In this document: in pieces, positions 9,039-20,600 of the stretch
Layout: the number at the start of each line of letters is the position of its first letter
Position numbering within the stretch: the first letter of the stretch is position 1
Source: CAYFWF01 sp964346815
Lineage (GTDB): Bacteria; Acidobacteriota; Aminicenantia; Aminicenantales; Aminicenantaceae
Length of the DNA: 26,734 bases
Direction: 5' to 3'
NCBI GenBank assembly: GCA_964346815.1
Contig: CAYFWF010000044.1
Coordinates: 1 to 26,734 of the forward strand
Program-made: the position numbers and the translations under genes
Notes under the pieces: model-generated
What the model saw: the letters and a program-made list of their open reading frames with translations, nothing else
What the model was told of the DNA's origin: nothing
Database searches by the model: none

Positions 9039-10274
9039 ATGAAAAACCAACCTGAGATTCCGCTGGCGATTGTCGGATACGATTTTAGAATTTCATCCAG
9101 CACCCTGAGAGAAAAACTTATCACTACGAAGGAGGATCGGGGACTTCTGATGACTTCCATCCGCAGGATGGATCCATCAGCCGGACTGCTTGTTTTAGAG
9201 ACGTGCAACAGAGTGGAATGGATCGTTTCCACTCAGATGCCCGAGTGGATTGCAGAAATTCTGAAAGCGCAGATGCTGCGTTTTCTTCAAAATTCAAGAA
9301 TAAATGGGACTGATGCTGTTCCACATCCAAAGCTATACAAAGAAAAAGAGGCGCTGATACATGTGATTCGCGTGGTGTCCGGCCTGGAATCGCTGGTAAA
9401 GGGCGAAGCCCAGATCGCTGGTCAGTTTCAGGAGGCTATCCTGAAGGCTCAGCAAGAAAAAACATCGAACATCATCATCAACCGCCTGGCCCACATTGCG
9501 GGGCGAACGGCCAAATACGGCTACGAAATCGGGATCCGGTCCAATCTCAAAACAGGAATACATGGATTGGTTGCCCACTATATCGAAAACTATTTTGGCC
9601 CAGAGATAAAAGACCGGAGCATCCTGGTCGCAGGTATGGGAGAAATCGGCAGGAAAACAGCCTCTCTGATCGAAGAAAATATCAAATTCCGTGTCATCCG
9701 TTTCAACCGGACGGTCAAATCTCAACACCGACACGATTGGATTTCACTCGAGAAACTGAGAGGATTTATTCCCTCAGCCGATGCTCTGGTCGCTGCCACA
9801 GGGGCGGCTTCACCTTGGATTACAGAGGAGGAACTGGGCCAGAGAAGACAGGGCACGCTTTTGGTTCTGGATATCGGTATTCCGCGTCAGGTATCGGAAT
9901 CTGCGCAATCTGTTTCTTTTGTCGAATACCGCAATATCGATCATCTGCAATCGTACCTGGGGCACGGCGACAATCCAAAAGACACGGCTCTCTTCCAGGA
10001 AAAAATCGCAAAGGAAATCGAACTTTTCGTGCAGTACTGCCGCAGTCGTGACATGACCTCTTTTCTCTCCACTATTTACTTCCTGAGACAAGACTTTATT
10101 CACAAAAAAATCCCCGATTTCTTTACCGCCGAGCTCTCTGAGCTAAAAGGAAAAAGCCGGAATATGATCGAGGATGCGATGAAGCAGATGGTGAACGAGT
10201 ACTCGTCCAACATGTTCCATGCCTTCCACAAAGCCATGGAATCTTTCTGGAGCAGAAATGGAAATGAAAAGTAG
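9039..10274 (+). CDS. hemA: Glutamyl-tRNA reductase
   Basis: Reduces glutamyl-tRNA(Glu) to glutamate-1-semialdehyde with NADPH, the entry and usual control point of the C5 heme route. The 411-residue protein contains the catalytic Cys56 in LETCNRVEW, the block LESLVKGEAQIAGQ, the NADPH-binding loop ILVAGMGEIGRKTA and a C-terminal helical dimerisation region. Start: an upstream ATG at 9021 adds six residues but has no ribosome site. The ATG at 9039 follows GGAAAA and gives an N-terminus close to family length. A gap of 24 bp separates it from hemY, and it overlaps hemC by 17 bp. Confidence 0.96.
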   Translation: MKNQPEIPLAIVGYDFRISSSTLREKLITTKEDRGLLMTSIRRMDPSAGLLVLETCNRVEWIVSTQMPEWIAEILKAQMLRFLQNSRINGTDAVPHPKLYKEKEALIHVIRVVSGLESLVKGEAQIAGQFQEAILKAQQEKTSNIIINRLAHIAGRTAKYGYEIGIRSNLKTGIHGLVAHYIENYFGPEIKDRSILVAGMGEIGRKTASLIEENIKFRVIRFNRTVKSQHRHDWISLEKLRGFIPSADALVAATGAASPWITEEELGQRRQGTLLVLDIGIPRQVSESAQSVSFVEYRNIDHLQSYLGHGDNPKDTALFQEKIAKEIELFVQYCRSRDMTSFLSTIYFLRQDFIHKKIPDFFTAELSELKGKSRNMIEDAMKQMVNEYSSNMFHAFHKAMESFWSRNGNEK

Positions 10275-11199
10275 GACTTATATCATCGGAACACGCGGAA
10301 GCGATCTGGCCCTCTGGCAGACAAACACAGTCGCCGATGGCCTCAAATTGAATACAGAAATCAAAATCGTGAAGACATCCGGAGATCTCTTCCAGGACAC
10401 TCCTTTGCAGGGACAGACGGAGACCGGATTCTTCACCAAGGAACTGGAAAACAGGCTGCTGAATAAAAATATAGACATTGCTGTTCATTCTTTGAAAGAT
10501 CTTCCCACCCGCATCCACCCGCAGTTATCCTTGGGTGCCTATCTGTCCCGCGGATCCGTGCCCGATCTTCTGCTCGTTCATCCCGGCTGGCATGACTCTC
10601 AATTTCTCCTTCCTATTGGAACGGATTGCCGGGTTGGGGCGACCTCCCTCCGGCGGCAGGCACTTCTGCGGCTCTATGCCCCGCAGGCAACACCGGATTT
10701 TCTGCGAGGAAATGTCCCCACGCGTATCCGCAAGTGCAAAGAGGGACAATACGGAGCCATAGTTCTGGCTCAAGCAGGCTTGGAGCGGCTTGGACTAGAT
10801 CCCTCACCTCTTCATGTTTACAGTCTGAATCCTGAGATCTGGCTCCCTGCCCCAGGACAAGGAGTCATCGCCGTGCAGACGCGCAAGGAAGATCCAGAAC
10901 TTTTGCAGGAGGTGGCACGTCTGGATGACCCAGAGACACGGACAGCCGCCGAAATCGAACGCCGACTTCTCTACAATTTCGAAGGCGGTTGCCACGTCGC
11001 CTTCGGTGCTTTTGCCTTCAGGGAGAAAACGGGTTGGCGAACACATATCGGATTGGACCAGCCCGATAAAGGTTGGGTTCAGACTTCAGTCTCAGACAGA
11101 AGTGATGAGCAGATGAAACAAATCATGCTCGAAGATCTCACAGATCTCCGTGCCGTTAACGTCAGAAAGAAAGAAAGCATATGCCGGAAACTCCAGTAA
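10258..11199 (+). CDS. hemC: Hydroxymethylbilane synthase (porphobilinogen deaminase)
   Basis: Joins four porphobilinogens into hydroxymethylbilane using a covalent dipyrromethane cofactor. Motifs visible include GTRGSDLALWQ at the N-terminus, DIAVHSLKDLPT with the catalytic Asp region, LRGNVPTRIRK, PAPGQGVIAVQ, and GGCHVAFGAF with the cofactor-bearing Cys245. Length (313 residues) is typical. The ATG at 10258 has GGAG five nt upstream and lies inside hemA; ATG 10264 is an alternative. Its last 19 bp overlap hemD, a common coupling of these two genes. Confidence 0.97.
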   Translation: MEMKSRTYIIGTRGSDLALWQTNTVADGLKLNTEIKIVKTSGDLFQDTPLQGQTETGFFTKELENRLLNKNIDIAVHSLKDLPTRIHPQLSLGAYLSRGSVPDLLLVHPGWHDSQFLLPIGTDCRVGATSLRRQALLRLYAPQATPDFLRGNVPTRIRKCKEGQYGAIVLAQAGLERLGLDPSPLHVYSLNPEIWLPAPGQGVIAVQTRKEDPELLQEVARLDDPETRTAAEIERRLLYNFEGGCHVAFGAFAFREKTGWRTHIGLDQPDKGWVQTSVSDRSDEQMKQIMLEDLTDLRAVNVRKKESICRKLQ

Positions 11200-11930
11200 T
11201 TATTTTGACCAGGGAAAAGGACGACAACCGGATGCTGGCAGAGCGTTTATCTCAAAACGGCTTTCAGTTTGTGGAGTATCCGTGCATTAAAACGGTTCCG
11301 GCACCATTGTCTGCCGGTTCTTCGTTACTAAAAAAAAGCTGGGAACAGGCCGATGTGGTCATTTTCACCAGCAAGCGCGCAGTCGCAGCGCTTATAAACT
11401 CCGGAATAAAATATGACCAATTGCATCCCCGTATCGCCTGCGTAGGACAAAGTACAGCCCAAGCAGCACAATGTCACTTTGGTCAAAAGCCCTGGTTAGT
11501 GGCAGATCCTCCCACAGCAGAGTCCCTGGCATCCATGCTGGTCGAAAAATGCCTACCGGAAGAACGACTGCTTCACTTCAGAGGCAGCCGGACCAGGGGA
11601 AGATTAAAATCCGTCTTATCCCGGGATGGATTTCATTTGCGTGAAATCGTGGTCTACCGACACCAAAAACTGTCAAATGAACCCCTTCAGATCGCAGGGC
11701 CGGGAATAGCAATCCTGGCCAGTCCCTCTGCAGCGGCGTGCTTTCTGGAACACAATCGTAATCTTCAAACGAACATGGCCTATCTGGCAATCGGTCCCAC
11801 AACCGCCCAGTATCTGAAAAACCTGAACCTTCCCGATGTTTATGAGGCGAAAAGACCCGATGCTGAATCTCTTCTCGCCGAAATCATCAAACTCACCAAA
11901 AATCATTATTTAAAGAAAGAGATCAGATAA
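11181..11930 (+). CDS. hemD: Uroporphyrinogen-III synthase
   Basis: Cyclises hydroxymethylbilane with inversion of ring D to uroporphyrinogen III. The family is poorly conserved in sequence, but the 249-residue length and opening (IILTREKDDNRMLAERL...GFQFVEYP) fit. So do the segment FTSKRAVAAL, the block LLHFRGSRTRGRLKSVL and LASPSAAACFLE. Position between hemC and hemL, with a 19-bp overlap with hemC, makes the call strong. No fused SAM-dependent methyltransferase (CobA/CysG-like) domain is present, so the gene serves heme rather than siroheme as far as can be seen. Confidence 0.93.
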   Translation: MPETPVIILTREKDDNRMLAERLSQNGFQFVEYPCIKTVPAPLSAGSSLLKKSWEQADVVIFTSKRAVAALINSGIKYDQLHPRIACVGQSTAQAAQCHFGQKPWLVADPPTAESLASMLVEKCLPEERLLHFRGSRTRGRLKSVLSRDGFHLREIVVYRHQKLSNEPLQIAGPGIAILASPSAAACFLEHNRNLQTNMAYLAIGPTTAQYLKNLNLPDVYEAKRPDAESLLAEIIKLTKNHYLKKEIR

Positions 11931-11954
11931 AAACAACATGGAAGGAAAGCGATC

Positions 11955-13244
11955 ATGAAGAGAAAAATGAAAAATTCCGAAGCCCTATTTGTCAAGGCAT
12001 CGAATCTCATTCCAGGCGGCGTGAACAGCCCCGTCCGTTCCTTCCAGCAGGTCGGCGGACGGCCTGTCTACTTCGAGAAAGCAAGCGGTGCTGGATTTAT
12101 AGATGCCGATGGAAACCAGCACACAGATTACTGCCAGTCATGGGGACCGCTCATCCTGGGGCATACCCACCCCGAAGTGGTTGAAGCTGTCCAAAGAGCC
12201 GCCCGATCGGGACTTTCCTTTGGGGCTTGTCACCGCGGAGAAACCGAATTTGCTGAATTAGCCCTAAGTGCCTTTCCTCTGTTCAATCGCATTCGTGTTA
12301 TGAGTTCTGGAACAGAAGCGGTGATGACATCCCTTCGATTGGCCAGAGGCGTAACAGGCCGTGATCTTGTCGTCAAATTCATCGGAGGATATCACGGCCA
12401 TTTTGATGGTATGCTGGTCAAAGCCGGCTCAGGTTTGGCTACTCATGCTGTCGCAAGCTCTAAAGGAATTCCGAGAAACATCGCGAAAACAACGCTTGTG
12501 GTCCCACTGGATGATGAAGAAACAGTGGAGGACTTGTTCGATAAGTTCGGAGAGAGAATCGCTGCTGTGGTGATTGAGCCATTACCTGCAAATAACGGCC
12601 TTCTGATTCAGAGAAAAGAATTCCTTCAGTTTTTAAGAGACATCACAGCGAAGCACGGCAGCCTTCTCATTTTCGACGAGGTGATATCAGGATTCCGACT
12701 CCATTTCGGCACCTATTGGCAGCTGACAGATATCGTTCCTGACCTATTCACTCTGGGAAAGATCATTGGCGGAGGAATGCCGGTCGGAGCGGTGGTGGGA
12801 ACGGATAGGATCTTGGATAACCTTGCTCCTTTGGGGAAAGTCTATCAAGCCGGCACATTAAGCGGAAATCCTGTGGCTTTGGCTGCCGGCCTTGCGACGC
12901 TCAAGGTCCTCGTAAAAGACTCTCCTTACGAATATCTGGAAAACCTGGGGAGACGTTTCGTGAACCGGCTGCAAGAAAGCGGATTTCCTTCTGCTCGGGC
13001 ACAGCGCCAGGGTTCGATTATCTGGCTCTACTTAGATACAGGAGATTTTCCAAGGAAGGCCTCCGACATATCCGACACTGCCATGAAACGGTTCGTCCAG
13101 ATCTATGGAGGGCTTCTCGAGAGAGGACAGTACTTGCCTCCATCTTCGTATGAAGTTCTCTTTCTGAGCAGTGCTCACGCCTCAGAAGATGTGAACCTCC
13201 TGGCTGATACCATCGCGGATCAGATAAAAGAGAATTTTTCCTGA
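11955..13244 (+). CDS. hemL: Glutamate-1-semialdehyde 2,1-aminomutase
   Basis: A PLP enzyme of the class III aminotransferase fold that converts glutamate-1-semialdehyde to 5-aminolevulinate. The 429-residue protein has the N-terminal IPGGVNSPVRSF block, the Schiff-base lysine K269 in LGKIIGGGMPVGA, and the cofactor-contacting FDEVISGFR. The ATG at 11955 has GGAAGGAAAG just upstream; an in-frame ATG at 11967 is possible. It forms the C5-pathway pair with hemA in the same run. It is followed after 31 bp by the stand-alone receiver gene, an unusual neighbour for hemL. Confidence 0.98.
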   Translation: MKRKMKNSEALFVKASNLIPGGVNSPVRSFQQVGGRPVYFEKASGAGFIDADGNQHTDYCQSWGPLILGHTHPEVVEAVQRAARSGLSFGACHRGETEFAELALSAFPLFNRIRVMSSGTEAVMTSLRLARGVTGRDLVVKFIGGYHGHFDGMLVKAGSGLATHAVASSKGIPRNIAKTTLVVPLDDEETVEDLFDKFGERIAAVVIEPLPANNGLLIQRKEFLQFLRDITAKHGSLLIFDEVISGFRLHFGTYWQLTDIVPDLFTLGKIIGGGMPVGAVVGTDRILDNLAPLGKVYQAGTLSGNPVALAAGLATLKVLVKDSPYEYLENLGRRFVNRLQESGFPSARAQRQGSIIWLYLDTGDFPRKASDISDTAMKRFVQIYGGLLERGQYLPPSSYEVLFLSSAHASEDVNLLADTIADQIKENFS

Positions 13245-13275
13245 TCTTATGTGACAAACAAAAGGAGAAATACAA

Positions 13276-13662
13276 ATGAACAGAGTTCTGATTGTCGAAG
13301 ATGAAGAATTGATCCGGACTATGGTAGAGCTCAATCTCGAAAGCCAAAATTTTAAGGTCAGAAGCTGTGCATCTGCCGAAGACATGATGGAAATACTGAA
13401 GGATGAAACGTTCGACGTTATCCTTCTCGACATCTTTCTTCCGGGGAAAAACGGGAACGAGGCTCTTAAGGAGATCAGGGAAAAATCAATCCAGACTCCC
13501 GTGATTATGGTCACTGCAAAAAACAGTCTGCGAACAAAATTGGACAGTTTTGAGATCGGGGCAGACGACTACATATCAAAGCCCTTTGACGTTCAGGAGT
13601 TGCAGGCTAGAGTCAAGGCCCTTATCCGGCGCCGGGCACCCGAATCTACCGCAAAGAAATAA
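13276..13662 (+). CDS. Stand-alone receiver-domain protein between hemL and hemB
   Basis: The product has 128 residues and is a CheY-like receiver only. The acidic pair E8/D9 near strand 1, the phospho-acceptor D52 in LLDIFLPG, the Thr of VTAKN and K102 in SKPF are all present, so it should be phosphorylatable. No output domain follows; the protein ends soon after ARVKALIRR. By hand alignment about 58 of 118 positions are identical to the receiver of the regulator at 3432-4121, including the shared ends. This suggests duplication of that gene without its winged helix. AGGAGA lies 8 nt before the ATG, and gaps to hemL (31 bp) and hemB (17 bp) imply cotranscription. It may act as a phosphate sink or competitor for the same kinase, or signal by protein contact; this is inference. 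Confidence 0.93.
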   Translation: MNRVLIVEDEELIRTMVELNLESQNFKVRSCASAEDMMEILKDETFDVILLDIFLPGKNGNEALKEIREKSIQTPVIMVTAKNSLRTKLDSFEIGADDYISKPFDVQELQARVKALIRRRAPESTAKK

Positions 13663-13679
13663 AAATGAGGAGAAATCAT

Positions 13680-14651
13680 ATGACCTTTCCAATTATCCGA
13701 ATGAGAAGACTGAGGGAAAATGCGCATGTTCGTGACCTGGTTCGCGAAACAAAAGTGGATCTGGACGACCTCATCATGCCGCTTTTTGTCGTGGAAGGGT
13801 TGAAAAGAAAAGAGGAAATCCCTTCCATGCCCGGTCAGTTTCGTTTTTCCGTTCCGGAACTGGTGGATGAGTGCAAGCGGATATACGACTCAGGTATAAA
13901 AGCTGTGATTCTTTTTGGGATTCCAGAACACAAGGATAAAAAGGGTTCTGGTGCATGGATTGAGAATGGTATCATCCAGAAAGCCATGGCCCAGATTAAA
14001 AAGACCATCCCTGACCTTCTTCTTATCGGCGATGTCTGTCTCTGCGAGTATACCTCTCACGGCCACTGCGGCTGGATCGAAAACGGCCGCCTGATCAACG
14101 ACGCCAGTCTAGATCTGCTGGCAAAGACGGCACTGTCGCAGGTCGAGGCCGGAGCCGATATGGTCGCTCCTTCGGATATGATGGACGGCAGGGTGGGATC
14201 CATCCGACAAATTCTTGATAAAAACAGCTATTCCCACATTCCTATCATGTCTTATGCGGCCAAATATTCCTCTGCTTTTTACGGTCCCTTCCGTGATGCG
14301 GCGGAAAGCTCCCCCCAGTTCGGCGACCGCAGTTCATACCAGATGGATCCTGCAAATGCGGATGAAGCAGTGAGGGAGGTGGAGCTCGACTTAGCCGAAG
14401 GCGCGGACATAGTGATGGTCAAACCTGCTCTTCCCTATCTCGATATCGTCCGCACAGTCAAGGAAACCTTCAGAGTGCCTGTAGCCGCCTATAATGTCAG
14501 TGGAGAATATTCTCTAATCAAAGCTGCTGCCGCCAATGGATGGGTGGATGAAAAGAGAATCGTTCTGGAAACACTGACCTCCATCAAACGGGCGGGAGCG
14601 GATATGATCCTCACCTACTTTGCTTCGGATTATGCCGCCTGGAAAAAATAA
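13680..14651 (+). CDS. hemB: 5-aminolevulinate dehydratase (porphobilinogen synthase)
   Basis: Condenses two 5-aminolevulinates to porphobilinogen. Both active-site lysines are visible: K195 in AAKYSSAFYGPFRDA and K248 in MVKPALPYLD. A cysteine site C120-x-C122-x7-C130 in DVCLCEYTSHGHC marks the zinc-using class. The 323-residue length and even the numbering match the well-studied bacterial enzymes. The ATG at 13680 is chosen because AGGAG (13668-13672) lies 7 nt upstream; the ATG at 13665 would add five residues and overlap that ribosome site. It closes the hem run, and convergent genes follow. Confidence 0.98.
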   Translation: MTFPIIRMRRLRENAHVRDLVRETKVDLDDLIMPLFVVEGLKRKEEIPSMPGQFRFSVPELVDECKRIYDSGIKAVILFGIPEHKDKKGSGAWIENGIIQKAMAQIKKTIPDLLLIGDVCLCEYTSHGHCGWIENGRLINDASLDLLAKTALSQVEAGADMVAPSDMMDGRVGSIRQILDKNSYSHIPIMSYAAKYSSAFYGPFRDAAESSPQFGDRSSYQMDPANADEAVREVELDLAEGADIVMVKPALPYLDIVRTVKETFRVPVAAYNVSGEYSLIKAAAANGWVDEKRIVLETLTSIKRAGADMILTYFASDYAAWKK

Positions 14652-17600
14652 AATATCATAAGGAATCACATTGAATGGCTTATTGAGGAGACCGAGGTTT
14701 AAGATCAGTTTTCAAACCAGCAAGATTCTAGAGTTTATAACTTTTTGGCCGAGGGAATTAATGGCGAGGGGCAAGGCTGCACCAACTATCTCTTCCGGCC
14801 TGATCCACTCCTGGAAAGCGAGATCACAAGGTGATTTAGGCTGTCACTCGCCAGCCATTAAGTGTTTTTCACCTTTGACCCCCACGCCCGGTTGATGGAA
14901 AGAAATTTCGGCCTGCTATGGCTGTACTTTAAATTCCTTGCCGTCCTGTTTGCAGATGCGCCGGATAATTGTCTTTCCTGAGCTGGCATTATGGGCCAGA
15001 GACCCCATTGCGGTGGCCCACACGCCGACGAAGTAAAAATTGGAAAGCCCTGGCAGCGTCGTTTTGAATTTCTTATCCGAAAGATCTTCTTTCATGCTGA
15101 AATCAAGCTTCCGATTCGGCAGATTAAACCATCCCTGAGTCCCTCCCATGTAACGCTCCCATGTCATTAAAGTGTAGACGTCGATAACCTCGATCTGATT
15201 TTTTATTCCGCGGAAGTAACTTTCTAGAATCTCGATTACCTGTTCGGCGACCTTCTGTTTTACCAGTTTGTACTTCTCCCGATCGTCATTATAGAGTTGT
15301 TTCCAGTAGGAATAGCTTGCAGGAAGCTCGACTTTTATTGCGCCCTTCCCCATCGGGGTCATGGTTTTATCGAAACCATAGAGCTGCGCCTCTATGTTCT
15401 CATATTTATGGTTGGCGATAGTCACAGGCTGGTCAAGCAGTAGCACCAGAGATGAAGGCTCGCCGGATAGATCCCGGTCGATCCCCAGACAAACATTTAC
15501 AGCAAAGGGGGTTTCATCCGAGAGCGGAGCGCAGTAGCCGCGGACGGTCTCGTTCATGTACTTGCCATCGAGCATATCGAAGATCGTCTTTCGCCCGTCT
15601 GCGTTCGAAATGATAACGTCCGCCCTGTGCTCGCTCCCATCAACGAGCTTGATCCCCACCGCTTTGTCATTCTCAACCTGGATTTTTTCGACCTTGCTGC
15701 GGTAATGTACTTTTCCTCCTAAATCCAGGTAGCGTCTCTCGATAGATTTGGCAAATTCGTTCGATCCACCCACCGGCCATTGGATGTCGCCGTTCAATCC
15801 GCCAACATGCCTCATCACATGAAAGAAGAGGGGGCCATCCGGATTTGAATATACGAGCTGGGCAAATGCTTTTCTTAGAAAAGGGTCGGAGAACCGTTCG
15901 GCAAAAGTGCGCATATTCATCTTGATCCATTTTCGGATCGAAGGCATCGAAAAGAAAATCGGGATCATTTTCCACAATGAGCCGCTGCTTATCGCATCAT
16001 CGATTTTTTTATCAGCAAATGCTTTGATTGCTCCGATATATTGTTCGATCATTTTAGAGTCTGCCGGAGACAATTCGAGCAATGTGTTTCTTAGCTTCTC
16101 GAGATCATAGTAATCTACGAACATTTTCCCGCCCGGCGAGACCACTGCCGTGCACTCTTCGATATTTACCATTTCTCGAGGCAATGCACCGAGCTCGTGC
16201 CACATATGGTATACAGTGGAGCCTGGTTTACAGCCGAAGAAATGGTGAATGCAGGCGTCGAAAGTGTAGCCCTTGCGCTTCCACGACGTGCATTGCCCAC
16301 CCGGTTTGGTATGCATCTCAAAAATCTGTGTTTGGTAGCCGTTCATCTGACCGTAGATACCGGCAGCCATACCACCCATACCGGCTCCGATAATGATTAT
16401 TGACTTGGCCATTGGTTTTTCTCCCGTTTTTTATGTATTGGCGACCGCTATTTCTTCTCTATAACCACGGTATCTTTACCTTATTGCAGTATTCATCCCA
16501 GACAGCACCAAAAGTCTTTGACAATATTGCTTCTTCTTCAGGCCCGAATACTCTAGATCCAATATATAGAACGATTCCAATAAGGACTCCCAACCATGTG
16601 TTAAATAGAAATCCTATCCATGGAAGCACTAACAAAGCTACACCCGTATATAGCGGGTGCTTAACGATCGAGTAAGGTCCAGTTGTTATCAGTTCTTGTT
16701 TAGATGTTTTTACCAGGATGAGAACCGCTGTCCATATCCAAATTGCTATCCCAGGAATGAGTATGATAATGGAAACTGTCATGAGGACAATTGAGGGACC
16801 ACCCACACTGAAAAAAGATGGAAATATTATATTCAGAATCAAACCGACTATTAAAAACGGTAATGTGAACAGTCCAATTTTATCTCCACTTCCTACAAGT
16901 ACTTTCAGTTTCATTTTCTTTCTCCCAATATTCTTACTTCTTAACCTTCTGGTTTTCCTACCTAATGCAGCGTCTTTTTCGATTGGCGATTATAAACGCT
17001 CAATCAAAATATCCTTTATTACATCATATCCATAGTCAGGCCACAAACATGACCAGGGAATTGGACAAGCGCTCTTCGTCTGAAGCACTAGTGCAGAATG
17101 GGAATCTGGGATGCAAAGGCTTCGACTTTCTTCTGCCAGCCCTCTTCCAGCGGCCCCTTGATGCCGGTCACCTGGATCTTGCCCTCGGCGACCTTTACCA
17201 GCCCCTTTTCTTGCAGGATTTGGTTCATGACAGGGATTACGCGCTGCCGCCTGGCCAGCTCCTCTTCGGTGGCCATGCGTCCCGTCTTCTTGTCCGGCTG
17301 GGGTGCGGCCTCAGTGGTCAGGACTGCGTACTTCGTTCCCGATTGCAGCCTGGCCTTCTTCAGGAAACGGCGCATGCTTCCGATGGGCTTTCCCATACGC
17401 CCCGGTGAACTGAACAGGTACAGGTCGGCCGGCGGCATCTCCTTTGGCCTCGCATCGCGGATGTGATGGACGCTCACAGTGACTCCCCTGGCTACCATCT
17501 GCTTCTTGAACTCCTCGGCGACCATGGCTCCATTTCCATACTTTGAGGCATGAAAATATTCGATCTTTTTACCGACGTCGGCTATTACCATTGAGCAGAC

Positions 17601-20600
17601 CTCCTTTAATTTTCGCGGGCTTTAGTGGGATTTGCTTTTTGCCTGCGCCCGTTTACGAGCTGCAGTGTTGCTTCGATAATCCCATCTGACTTCTTGAGGA
17701 AGTATAAACGAGAGCTAAAGATCTGTCAAAAACAAGGAGAGCCAAGAGGAAGTGCGACCAGCTAAATCCGGAAGCCCTTATCTTATCCTCTTTATCCTCT
17801 TTCTGTTTCTTTGTTCAATCTAAAGCTTCCACTGTAAGTTTTTTGAAACAAAGTGACATAAAATATTACATTTAACGACATTTCAGTAAATGATCGATCA
17901 GTTAAGGCCAGCAAGGTCATTCACTTCTGAGCCGCTATACGATATTTCACAATAGAAGGAAGATCGTCCTCGTCGTACTCCACGACATACATATAGCCTC
18001 CCTGGAAGGTGAGGGGAAGGTCCTCCAATGCTTCCGCTGTGACAGATTGCCGGAGAGGCAGGTAGAAATGATCGACGTATTCCCCCTGTTCGTTGAACAC
18101 ATCGAAGAGGACGCCTTTTCCAGGCTCGATGGTGGAGGTCATGACCCAGATGTCATCCCCCCGGATGAAGAGTTGTTGGACATCGTTTAGATGCTTCACA
18201 GGAGGTGCGAAACGAAACACTTCGGGCCTTATCTCGACCCGCTCAGAATCATCCTTTTTGAACCGAACCCTTCGGTACTCTCTCCCGAAATCCTTTACGA
18301 TCTGCTTCTGGTCGAGGTCGAAGAGCCGGAGTTTGTATTCTTCGGCATGGCAGATTACGAGGTATTCATTCTTGTATGACTCCGCGATGAATTTGGCAAT
18401 GTGGTTGGCGATGAGGGCTTTTCCTCCTGCCATCCGTTTGGCAAACCACCGGACTGGAAACTCCAGCTCAAGCTCCTCGACGGTCTGGTTATCTGATATA
18501 TATCCCAGAGTCCAGTTAACATCGATGATCTTCGCCTCATCCCCCACTTTGTCTAATTTGGGGGGGCCATAGCGAGCGGTCACAAAGATGCCGTCATGAA
18601 CAGCGCACAACCTGGATACCCTGGGTTCCGGCCTGAACTCACGGATAAACTCACCGTCATGATTCATCAGCATAATTTTATTGGGCCTCCCCTGGAGAAC
18701 GATCAGTGCATCATCGGATATGATAAGGTCACTTATCCCCTCCAATTCACCCGGTCCCTGCCCTTTTTTATAAAGGTTTTTTATAAACTTTCCGTTTGCA
18801 TCGAATTTGAGGAACTGGTCCTCATCGACCACGAAAAGAGAGCCATCCGGTGCGATCTTGATATCACGCGGGGATTTTAAATAGTAATCAGCCTGGACAT
18901 CCTCTATCCGCTGCACATCGTGCAGTTGCAGAACGCGCCCGGGTTCTTCTCTTTCAGAGCCTACTCCCGTAATGCCAAGGATGGGGATGACAAAGCCTGC
19001 CACCATCACCAGCACTTTGGCAAGGATCAGCCTCTTTGTTTTCCATTTTTCTGACATCATGACTCCTTAGATGTTCTGTGCTTGGAATCTGTTTATATAT
19101 AAAAACGACGGTATCTCCAAGAAAGTTGCTGACATTCATTCATACCGCAGGGAATCCACCGGATTGGCTGTGGCGGCCTTGATGGATTGGTAACTTACGG
19201 TTAATAGTGCAACAAAAAGAGCAATTGTCCCTGACAAAACGAATATCCAAATATTGATATCTATACGATTAGCAAAATTCTGCAGCCATTTATTCATAGC
19301 AAAATAAGCAATTGGCCAGGCGATAAAATTGCCTACAATGACCCATTTAAGGAAGCCGCTCATTAATAGCGTTATTATTCCTCCGATTTAAGCTCCCAAA
19401 ACCTTTCTTATTCCTATCTCCTTTGTTCGTTGTTCTAATGCAAAAGAAGAGAGCCCGAATAGTCCGATGCATGAAATGATGATTGCGAGCATTGAAAAAT
19501 ATTTGAAAACCAGATTTTGTTTTTGATAGCTCATATACAGAGCATTAAACTCTGAGCCAAAAAATTTAAATTCAAATGGAGAGCCTGTCTTGAAGGAACT
19601 GTAGGTTTCTTTTAGAAATTCTATAGTCTTTGCCACATCGGACGATCGCAACCTGAAAAAAAAGTCTCAACAAAATCAAAATCAACAGCAGCGACATAAA
19701 AAATATTATCCGCACTAGGATCTTTCCCCTCCCATCTAAATGCACCGCTACTGATAAGATAATTTGTGGGAGGATCGGAAGTTGCTGCTACATTAAAAAC
19801 ATCAGGATTTTTTGAGGCCTCAACTTTAAATGCCTGATACTCTTTGGCTATCTTTTCATCCATAGGTATATAGATCAGATGATCTTTTTCAAAACCCAAA
19901 TCCTTATTCATCATATAATTCAGCTGATCAGAAATGATAAGAGTAGAAAAAATCAAGGCTATCGAAATCACAAACTGAAATACTACAAGGCCGTTTTTAA
20001 TTCCTGAATGTCTCATCCTTCCCGTCAATTTACCTTTTAAAACTTCACTATTGTTAAAAGTTGATAGGAAGAAAGCTGGATAAAACCCGGATAATAATCC
20101 AAGCACAGCAACTATCCCCAAAGAAAGAGGTAATAAAGGCCCGTTGAGCAAGACCTGTGGATGAATTTCTTTATCCGTGATTTGGGTGTAGATGGGCAAA
20201 GCCAGACCTACAATAAACAGCACAAAAGACGCCAGATTACTGGATATAAAAAAAGGTGAAAGGTTGGTTTTCGAGTGGATGATGCCGCCTTTTGCCAGTG
20301 AGCTAAATACAAAACCTCTTCCGACTTGGGTCGAGCTCACCTTCCAAGCCATAAAGAACAATCCCCATAAAACCTAAGTTAGTTTGAAACATTGTGGTTT
20401 CAAAAGAGGAGGTAAGTGGGACAAAGCCTACGAATACTTTGTCCGTAACTGGGCTATAATCCTGTTCCGTCTTGACCTTCTTTGCGCAAGTGAGTTTTCT
20501 AAATAATTTAAAAGGATTAAAAATAGAGGCAACATGATGATGTTTAGAATTCTAAGAAGAGCCAATGTACAAAACAGTGCTAAATTAATTATTTCGCGTC